Shown: one piece after another, positions 10,410 to 27,503 of the stretch
Layout of the letters: each line of letters begins with the position of its first letter
Numbering within the stretch: the first letter of the stretch is position 1
NCBI GenBank assembly: GCA_000226015.1
Contig: JH152947.1
Location: 72,387-103,451 of the forward strand
DNA length: 31,065 nt
Reading direction: 5' to 3'
DNA from: Mnemiopsis leidyi
Taxonomy: Eukaryota > Ctenophora > Tentaculata > Lobata > Bolinopsidae
The notes under the pieces: model-generated
Seen by the model: the letters and a program-made list of their open reading frames with translations, nothing else
What the model was told of the DNA's origin: nothing
Databases searched by the model: none
Program-made: the position numbers and the translations under genes

Positions 10410-12887
10410 TTCTGACTGTTGAATGACAGATCTTTCTTTGTGTGAAATGTTTGAAGTATGATTGTTTTTCTATATCCAAATATCAACATATCATGTATAC
10501 ATCGTAAGAATATTATGCCCTTTTATCACTGCAGGTTCGGGGTGTCCATTGCGATGATTTCTGGGATGGTGAAGACAGACTGCAATGACCCTCATGACAC
10601 CGGATCTTTCTGTTGGACGGAGAAGGTTCAAGCTTCAGTTCTGGGGGCCTACTTTTATGGGCATACAGTTCAATTTGTAACTGTTTACGTAGCACGACGA
10701 TTCACAGGTGAAAGTGAAAAGTTTAATTTAATTTCAAGAGAGCGGCTGTTTATTCTCAATTATAAGGAACAGTCCATTGCAATTAGGCACGTTCCTTAAA
10801 AATGAGGGGTATTTTGTTACCATGGCCATTTAGGTCAGAATAGCCGACTCTTCGAGCAGCACCGTAGGGCATAACAACTTGTCGAAATACCAAACTAGAT
10901 AGGTCTTAGGCCTTCGCTACTCAAACCTGAGGTCAGATCATTATTTCAAACATGAAAAAGTAAATTCAAAACATGTGGACCATTAATCATGATGTGATAC
11001 ATTCTTATCACAAGATTGAACAATTGTTCGCAGGATTCACGATAACATATCGATTCTGGCTGGTGATTACCATCGTGCTTCAACTGAGTTACCCGAATAT
11101 TGCTGCTGCTTCTACTACCTTTCTTATCGCTTCACAAGTAGTTTACCTAATTTTTAGCCCGAATTAAAGTCAAAGTCCGATTTTACTGTTGTACTTTATA
11201 ACAGAGGACCCAATTTCTATTCCTATATATAATATTCCAATTCCTATAAATGTACATATAAAATATGGAAGCGTCGTATGACGTATCATATGCATCATGT
11301 AAAGATATGACATCGATTATCGATTGAAGGGCGAGAAACACCACCAATCAAAATCGAGCAACGCTGTACCAGAAAATATCAACCCTTTCCCGTTTTCTTG
11401 TTGTTGGTAATCTGTTCCTCAAATACTCATATCGACTGACCATCTAGCTTGGTGATAACATCCCCTAAATTAGGTTTTTAGAGGTTTTGTTGCGGCAATT
11501 ATGGTGACATACCACCTAGACTACATCTCCAGATTTTCTGTAGGAAGCGAGGGAAAAGTACTAATCTCTCTAGTTGGTAGGTTGATAGCTTGATGACGTT
11601 GGATTTATAGATTTCTTTAGAAAATCATAACTAATAGAGGAATGAGGAGTCGAGGGGTAATTAAAAACTTACCTCAGGAGCGATACATTACGTAGGGCAA
11701 GGAACAGGAGGCCTTATTGCTGGAATAATGTGTGATAGATTCGGTTGGAGATATTACTTTTATTATGAAGGGGCGTGTTTCATCCTCGGACTAGCTCTCA
11801 CCCTCACCTTTGTTCCAGATTTGTTACACAAGTCATGGTAGGAAATTTAGATAGAACTACGAAACATGGTTTCTGTTTTCAATCATATAATTGACATGGT
11901 TGATAAACATATATTAACATGATTGCGAAGATTAGTTTCAAGGGCTCAATAGTTTGCAATGACTGATATTTTATATTTGGAATAGTAAACAGTAGAGCAA
12001 ATTTTGCACAAACACTGCTAACAGCACGTTTCGATTTATTCGCATAAATTTTATCTAGGCTGCCGGTCTTGTACACTGCTAGTTGTTTTCATTAAAAGCA
12101 ACACAATTATCTTAGGTACCTGACAACCAAAGAAAAGGATCTAATAGTCAAACACAATTCTACCCTCAATGGTCCACATATTCCGCAAGAACAGTCAGCA
12201 GGCAATGACAGCCCACAATCAAGGCTATCAATCAGATCTGTGATATCCCGAGTTTATCTTATCTCCTTCTGCATTTACGCTCATGCTTATACCCTGGTCT
12301 ATTACAACAGTTTGAGTGTGGTGCCTTTCTTCCTTAAGAAGGTGCTGGGAGCTGACCCCCTCATTATTTCCTACCTCAACGTAGTTCTTACCCTGCTCAT
12401 CGCGTTTTGCACTATGATTATGTCATACTTTTTCCAAAGACTAGACCATATATTGTCTTGGCTCATGTGTAGAATGGTATTTGCAGTGGTTCCCATGATG
12501 TTACAGCTGGTATTCTTAGTGGGTCTATCAACCATAACTTCTATAAACACTGGAATTTTTATTCTAACCCTCAGTGCAATAGCGGCCTCTACACTGTACA
12601 GCGGTTCTATTTACACTATTAACTACGAGATTGATCCCAAAAATTCCCCCCTCTTTGTCTCCATCTTCAACAGCTTTGGGCAGGCGGCAGGGTTCCTAGG
12701 CCCAATGTTGATGGCAGCAATAACAACCACGGACCCAGAAATTCCGGATTATAACTCCGTGTACAAACAAAGATGGGCTTATTTCTTCTATACAGTAGCG
12801 GGAGTTGCAGCAGCTGGGTGTGTAGCTATAGTTGGAGCGTATCTAGTGAAACCTGGCGAGTGGGTCAACAGGACTGGAAGAACATAA
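10310..12887 (+). CDS. Transporter A: SLC17-like major-facilitator transporter, six exons, 468 aa
   Basis: Exons by GT/AG borders and homology to the three sister genes: 10310-10404, 10535-10707, 11034-11137, 11474-11576, 11678-11837, 12116-12887; the sum of 1407 nt closes in frame. A TGA lies two codons upstream of the ATG, fixing the start. About 12 membrane spans are expected; TM1 (about 16-45) contains CARFGVSIA, matching the LRVNLSVA element of SLC17 proteins, with Arg32 split across exons 1 and 2. A DC..FCW loop precedes TM2 (LGAYFYGHTVQ). TM4 begins RGFVAAIM. TM5 has GQGTGGL. A cytosolic loop (212-253) separates the halves, and the C-terminal half carries NYEIDPKNS (381-389), SFGQ, GPMLMAAITTT and KPGEW. 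It is predicted to move organic anions or phosphate across plasma, vesicle or lysosome membrane; substrate unknown. Family call is firm at MFS level, good for SLC17. Confidence 0.85.
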
Positions 12888-12964
12888 CCGAATGACTATG
12901 AATTGTGTCCGCTCGGTTTCCTTTTCGACCTAGATTTACATTTACGTCTAAAAAATTTGCATGA

Positions 12965-12970
12965 AATAAA
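12965..12970 (+). terminator. Poly(A) signal AATAAA for transporter A
   Basis: A canonical AATAAA lies about 80 nt past the stop codon of gene A. Confidence 0.6.
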
Positions 12971-13043
12971 CTTAAGAAGTTAAGATATCTTTATATACAG
13001 CATTCTGTTTTTGGTGTTTGATTAGGTTAAAATGCGTTTGTTT

Positions 13044-13099
13044 ACAGACGAAATAAGAATTTTGGCAATATATATTGCCAAAATTCTGATTAAGTCTGT
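13044..13099. repeat. Near-perfect 56-nt palindrome
   Basis: The arms from acagac (13044-13049) to gtctgt (13094-13099) pair along almost their whole length, with a perfect core (agaattttggcaatat and its complement). It lies just past the poly(A) signal of gene A. Confidence 0.8.
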
Positions 13100-13157
13100 T
13101 CCGCAAGATAAGTGTCGTTCACATATGATATGTGACATACAATATATCTTGTGGAAC
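13098..13157. repeat. Second hairpin, 60 nt, abutting the first
   Basis: gttccgcaagata at the left pairs with tatcttgtggaac at the right (one G-T pair); inner arms tcacata/tatgtga close a tight loop, with an unpaired stretch between. It could be a small fold-back element or an RNA hairpin. Confidence 0.7.
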
Positions 13158-13850
13158 TAACCAATAATACATTATGATTATATCATAAAATAGATTAGTA
13201 GGCACGATTCCCGCACGATTTTAAACCTTGATTACAGCATTTAGATATCAAAATATGTTAGGCATCGAAATTTTTCAGAGCCACGTGATCAATTCTGAAC
13301 ATTTGATTCACAAGTCCTTCAATTCGAAGTATCATCTTACCGGAAAACAAGGACGTAGAGCTGTGAAAAGCGGCTGAAGAATCATGATATGTTTATAGTA
13401 CCTCACATAACACGCAAAGGGTTAATTTCTCTCTACAAGGCGAAATGAGGAGACATCAGTGGTCGAGGACCAACAACAATGAACTTTTGTTACTTCACAA
13501 ATCAGAGAAAATCTTTGTCCAGTTTGCAGGGAGGAGTTCTTTAATTGTGTTAGTATTATGTCCAGACACTGATATTCGCTTCCTACGCTTCATTGTTTCG
13601 TTTATTTTCTATTTCCGTGCAACATAATTCATGTTATGACTTATATAGAGCTTTGCATTTAATTTGTGCTGAACGCTTGATCATGAACCTTTGGACCTCA
13701 ATGTAAATCTACCTGTGTGACTATCTTGTTCTAATCTTTTCCAACAATATTTTCTGACAAAATATAATGCGGTACCAAAAAAAGCGAAAGTTAAAATTAA
13801 AATTGCCAAATTCATATAATAGAAGAAAAGCTGAAAACAAGCTAACTTAC
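13158..13850. other. Intergenic region between transporters A and B
   Basis: Contains the promoter side of gene B, but I see no clear TATA box or initiator. A frame open upstream of the chosen gene B start reaches an in-frame ATG at 13767, which would add 28 mostly basic residues. Confidence 0.4.
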
Positions 13851-16327
13851 ATGAATCAGATGTTGCAAGGGCTTGTCACCAAAAGGAGATATATAGCCTA
13901 CTTCTGTCTCCTCCGTAACGCCTACATAGAAACATGTGCGAGGTAGGATACAGCTACAAACTTGTGGAGAACTTCAAGCTCAAATTTTCTTAACGCCCCT
14001 TTTAAATATTTAGCCCAATTTTAACACAGAAATGATAATCTAAGGCACTACCCCATCAAGATTTGGTGTCTCCATCGCAATGATCGGAGGAATGGTAAAA
14101 GAGGACTGCGACGATCCAGAGGATGACGGTACATTCTGCTGGTCTGAAAATACACAAGCACTGGTTCTTGGGGCTTACTTTTACGGGCATACTGCTCAGT
14201 GCATAACAACTTTCATCGCAAATCGGTTTACAGGTATAGTGTATAAAACAAAAAACCTTCATTTTTGAACCATATGAAGACTTAATTAAAGGGAATATCA
14301 ATTCGGTAGTCAAGTCGGGCTACTGTAAACAAAATACGATGAAATACTTACAGGTTTCACACTAACTTATCGGATCTGGTTGATCGCCTCAGCTGTCATA
14401 CAGCTTTGTTGCCCGATATTCGCCAATGTTTCAGCATCATTAGTGATAGCAACGCAGGTAAATCGAGTATCCAACTTTTCATACCTATTTACCATTCATC
14501 CTAGTATTTGGTTGGTCGCAATTATCAACAATTTTTTACGATCAGACGTCAACAACTCACAAACGTGAATCATGATCTTTCCGAGCAGCTTCTTCAAATT
14601 ATCTGTTTTTGATACATTATTGTGTATGAATTGTTTTCAGATTCTAAGAGGATTTTTAGCTGGAATTATGGTGGCGTACCACTTCGATTACATCTCCAGG
14701 TTCTCCGTCGGAAAGGAAAACAAGGCTCTAATTTCTATAATAGGTATCTAATATTTTGCAGTAGATATGGTGAAATTTGTATTTGTTACATAAGCTGTAC
14801 CCAGACTTACAGTTATACAGTTATACTGAGGGGGCTCCTGGAAGATCTTTCAACGGAGACCCTCCTCATTTTACCCTCAATCAGGGTTTCCCGGTCATTC
14901 GGCTGAGTTGACCGAAGAAGGTTGCATTTTTAATCACACTACGGAATCTGTTTAAACTTTAAAAGTACAGTTGATGAAACAAGAGCTTAAAATCCCACTT
15001 TCAGGCGCAAATGATTACATCGGCCAGGGGACAGGTGGTCTTATAGCTGGTTTGGTTACAAGGAACTTGGGCTGGCAGTTCTACTTCTACCTAACTGGTG
15101 CAGCGTATCTCCTGGGCCTGCTTCTAAACATTGTGTTCGTCCAGGATTCCCCCAACAACTCCTGGTAATGATGACTCATTTTGTTATCCAGATTTTAAAT
15201 TTTGTTTAATATAATTATTCTTTCATAACATGTACCTATTAAGCAAATTATAGATTTTTCTGAAAACGAGTGGAAATCACAAAAAGTAGTGAAGAGTTCA
15301 GTGTGAAGTGCATTGTGTTTGTTTAGTATGTAATAGTATTAAGGTGAATGCTTTGTTCCCTAAGCCGAACTCCTTTAATTTTACCAGGTATTTGAAAGAA
15401 CGGGAAAAAGATTTGATGCTGAAGAGGGATAGAACGGCCGACTTGGTGATTCCCAATAAAAACGTTACCAATCTTCCCGGAAAGGAAGGAACCTATGCTG
15501 ACACCAACAATAAAAAGCCCACTGAATATGGTAGCAAAACTGATTGCGAGGAAGTAACCGCAAACACTAACAAAGTACAATTATCTACACCGAATAATGA
15601 AAATCACGAAATTTGTGCTCAACAAGGTTTTAAAAACGCCAAGAAAGTAGAAACACCCACGGAGCTGAAGGACCTGATATGCCGACTGTATTTGCTAGCA
15701 TTTTGTATATACATTCCGGCGTACAACCTTATTTATTTCAATCTACTTAATGTGGTCCCCTTTTATCTCAACAAGGTCTTAGGTGCAGAACCGCTCTTTA
15801 TTTCCTCCCTGAACATCGGACTTTCAATATTGATTGCTCTTTGTACTCTACTGTTTTCATACGTCTTCCACAAACTGGACAGAGTTATGTCCTGGCTCAA
15901 ATGCAGGATGATTTTTGCTTTGCTGCCTATGGTCCTACAAATTATAGCGCTGGTTGCCTTACCTTTGACTGAAACAATAACCGGCAGTGTTGCCAGCCTC
16001 ACACTTAGTGCGGTAGCAGCTGCTACCTTGTTTAGTGGATCTATCTACACTATTAACTACGAAATCGATCCGAAGAATTCAGCTTTTCTTGTCTCCATTT
16101 TTAACAGCTTTGGCCAAGTTTCTGGTTTTGTTGGCCCAATGTTGATGGCAGCAATAACAACCACGGACCCAGACATCCCGGATTATAACTCCGTGTACAA
16201 ACAAAGATGGGCTTATTTCTTCTATACAGTAGCGGGAGTTGCAGCAGCTGGGCTTTTAGCTATAGTTGGTGCGTATCTAGCGAAACCTGGCGAGTGGGTC
16301 AACAAGGACAGAGAGAAGAGACAATGA
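13851..16327 (+). CDS. Transporter B: SLC17-like major-facilitator transporter, six exons, 523 aa
   Basis: Exons: 13851-13942, 14061-14233, 14354-14457, 14641-14743, 15005-15164, 15388-16327 (1572 nt, in frame). The ATG at 13851 gives an N-terminus the length of its sisters; ATG 13767 in the same frame is an alternative. Seen: KRRYIAYFCLL in TM1, Arg31 at the exon 1/2 junction, FCW loop, GAYFYGHTAQ (TM2), RGFLAGIM (TM4), GQGTGGL (TM5), NYEIDPKNS, SFGQ, GPMLMAAITTT and KPGEW in the C-half. The cytosolic loop between TM6 and TM7 (about 212-308) is roughly twice as long as in A, C and D and is hydrophilic, rich in K, E, N and T, with no domain; it could be a regulatory site. It is predicted to transport organic anions or phosphate; substrate unknown. 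Its last exon is 96% identical to gene A over 172 nt, unlike the flanking sequence. Confidence 0.85.
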
Positions 16328-16372
16328 ATTTAACTAGACTGTGTGCACCAAGTCGTTGAAAGCCTATATGAA

Positions 16373-16378
16373 ATTAAA
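16373..16378 (+). terminator. Poly(A) signal ATTAAA for transporter B
   Basis: An ATTAAA lies about 45 nt past the stop codon, in an AT-rich 3' region. Confidence 0.45.
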
Positions 16379-17190
16379 ACATAAAGTAATATTTGCGGTA
16401 AATTATTGCTTGCTTCGTCACTTCCCCAGAAACTTGCGGCTGCTTCCCGTTATAGTGAACATGAACTCGACTAGAGTCAGAGATATCAAGTTATTATCAA
16501 CTATATCTCATTATAATATAAGTTTAACTTTTTCAAGAAGTATGTTCTTTATTCCGCTACACGTGGTCCACCTACTTAGCCAAAATTAAGCCCACATCAA
16601 TTAGTATTCAATTTTTGATCAAACGTTCAAAATTTTAATTTTTGACCATGACTGTAACCAAGCTCAAGACTACCATATTGCCATGGTGTAATTGGTGAAA
16701 TAAAAAAAACAATCACAACCCTCTCAAGGTGTCATTGGCCATGGTCAAATTATTGCCATTCCAGGGTGTAATTATAAGTGATCTTCCTTACTAACTTACC
16801 CTTCGTTATGACAGCTGCTAACTTAATTGTTAAATGAAACCAATAAATGAATAAAACGGCAAAAAAATTCTTTCACAATGTGTGGAGATCACCTTACTTC
16901 AAAAACGCTATAAAATATGGGCAACAATAATGTATATAACATTTTAGCTGACCATGATAGAATCAATTTAGTCGAATGATAAAAGAACCGATTACCTGTG
17001 CAATGGCAAAATAGCTGGATCAAAATGGTCCTAAATTGGTTATTATCAAGCTAAAATGCTTCAACTGAAAGATGTTTTTTTGGAAAACGATAAACAAAGA
17101 AAAAGATGGGGGCATTTAGCAGTCATTAGCAAACAAAGCCAAGCGTTGTTAACAATGCTTACGAAGAAATGGGCTACAAAAGTTTTAAAC
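16379..17190. other. Intergenic region between transporter B and the small peptide gene
   Basis: AT-rich. Around 16665-16775 the words ccatggt and attattgcca/gtgtaatt recur imperfectly. No gene is recognised, and the open frame at 16341-16589 shows no protein-like features. Confidence 0.35.
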
Positions 17191-17220
17191 CTATAAAAGG
17201 TGAGGTTCTCGGGTCAGCCT
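17191..17220 (+). promoter_or_regulatory. Core promoter: TATA box and initiator
   Basis: TATAAAAG at 17192-17199 is followed 24 bp later by a TCAG initiator (17214-17217), the spacing usual for arthropod TATA promoters, and an ATG about 37 nt further on. This implies a short 5' UTR for the peptide gene. Confidence 0.7.
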
Positions 17221-17252
17221 ACACTTCTCATTTCTCGATTTGTCTCACAAAA

Positions 17253-17620
17253 ATGAAATACTCTCTCACTTTAGTGCTTATTTTTGCTCTACTCCTCATA
17301 TCGGATGCCGAAGAACAGAAAAAAAGAAGGAAGAATGGCAAGACCAAGTCCGGCAAGAAATTTGTCCTATTTAACAGCGAATCTGAGGGTATATAATTTC
17401 GATTATAACGTTTAATGCCTAGCCCAATCAATTTCAATCATTCCTCGAGACTAATATGCAAGATGCGTAGGTATAACTTTTGATATGAGCAATTCATGGT
17501 ATGACACAGGTAACGTGCTAATACATTTCAGAGGGACAGGAGGCGGAATTCGAAGAAATTGTAAAAAGGGACAGCAGTGTAAGGGACACAAACAAAGAGA
17601 ATCCGCATACACTCTGGTGA
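17253..17620 (+). CDS. Small secreted basic peptide precursor, two exons, 74 aa
   Basis: Exons 17253-17388 and 17532-17620 join at a GT/AG intron of 143 bp, giving 225 nt in frame. Residues 1-20 are a clear signal peptide (MKYSLTLVLIFALLLISDA). The mature part starts with a strongly basic block (KKRRKNGKTKSGKK, about 24-37), then an acidic stretch spanning the splice junction, then a KR site (about 58-59) and a short tail ending PHTLW. There are no cysteines. The dibasic sites suggest prohormone-type processing, so it could be a neuropeptide or other secreted signal; a cationic defence peptide is an alternative. I recognise no named family. The TATA box and initiator just upstream, and a frame that is kept only by the splice, argue that the gene is real. 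Confidence 0.7.
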
Positions 17621-18680
17621 AAGCATCAATATTTTGAACGATTGGACACCATGACTAATGACAATATTTTGATCGTTTCATGTCCAGTTAATAATGATAC
17701 ATTATTTTTTTGATAACAGTATATCCATATTCATAATAGTATATTCTTTTTTAAAGAAGAAGAAAGAGTTTTTGCTATTTGAAAAGTAATTTGGGGTTTT
17801 ATGTACGGCTGTATATTATGTTGACTTGAAATTGACTCGATGTCATTCTTAAAACTGTAAAAAAATGTTCATTTTTTTACCAGATGCTCAGACATGTATG
17901 CAAAATGCAAACAAAAATTTCAGTTCCCAAAAACAACAAAGTTCAAACAATCAAGATCAACTGAACAGGGTCTCTTCTTCGGAATTGGCACCCCAAAGGA
18001 ATGCAACGGAGATTTGGTGCCAGATTTAACTGATCCTTATGTGATGTTCCTTGAACGGGGGTAGCAGTGCCGCAGTGGTACAGTGATAACTGTTCCGAAG
18101 TAAAATAGCTAATATCTATACATTTAACCTAACAACGTTGATACCCTACTCTGGAGTTCGATATGTACTACTTTCTTGCAAGATATTTTAGTGATTGACT
18201 TTTCACCAAGTAGCAAATCGGCCAAGAAAATCGCTCACGATTTAGGCAGAACCTTTTCAGAAAATTTCAATCTCCATGACCATTGTTGTAACCTTATAAC
18301 CGAAAACGGAGTGATTGAGTGATTTTGCGAGATGGTGAGATGGTTGGGTTCCTAATCATTTCACCACGTAAATTCAACTTCGTTAATGAAACACGGTGAT
18401 AACATGATTGGATTATACCGCCGAAATATCCAACTCCCAGACAAGTCTTTCTTGCTCTTCTTCTTTACTGTTTTGTGCTCACATAGAGAACGGAATTTTT
18501 GGCGAAGGGTCACAAATTAATTTTACCATTTGATAGCATTGATCGTTATTGATTGGCTACATCTTTTTATTTAACACAATAGTGCATCGGCGTGGATTTT
18601 TGTGGTCTTCCCAAAACAACGATATCGTTTTCGAGTAGAAATATTGAAATATCATGACGATACTGACTGGGATAGTTGGA
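17621..18680. other. Intergenic region between the peptide gene and transporter C exon 1
   Basis: No gene seen. Near 18068 (tgccgcagtgg) and 18152 (gagttcgat) two stretches resemble tRNA promoter boxes, but the spacing and missing stems do not support a tRNA. The rest is AT-rich, with no promoter element I can name. Confidence 0.35.
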
Positions 18681-27030
<8,350 letters not shown>

Positions 27031-27503
27031 AACTTTCAATTTACTGATTATTTATGATTCTTTATCTTGATACTCGATCAATCTCACAAACGATTTTTCG
27101 AAAAAATGGAAAACCTACATGACTTATCATTTACCGTCACTAGACTCAGGGTCAAGCTTTATGCAGAAATGACAAATATTACTCCATCACTGACTTCCTT
27201 GTCTCCAATTGAAATAAGCTGGCTTTAAGCTTGTTGCGATTTACTGTATAACCTAGTTGAACAGTTTTGAAACAGTACTATCAATATCAGAAGTAATTAT
27301 TCTTGTATGATAACACTACGAGTATAGCATTTTCGAAAACCACAGTCAAACTTGAATTGGAAACATAACTTTGTCTTGATCATGTTGTTGACTGTAAAGT
27401 GAAACATTAATTACAGTAAATAATGTTTGTTAATGATATGAAGGCCAGCCAGACATAGATTGTCATTTGTAAAATTCTCAACTGCAGTAACACTGCTTTC
27501 GAT

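Noticed and set aside
14811..14910. Small hairpin gagggggctcc/ggagaccctcctc in intron 4 of transporter B
   Set aside because: Short, imperfect stem; not distinguishable from chance.
16341..16589. 82-codon ORF after transporter B
   Set aside because: Lies in the 3' UTR/flank, overlaps the poly(A) signal, and has no protein-like features.
18050..18175. tRNA gene suggested by tgccgcagtgg and gagttcgat
   Set aside because: The boxes are about 80 bp apart, the A box is off consensus, and no acceptor or anticodon stem could be drawn.
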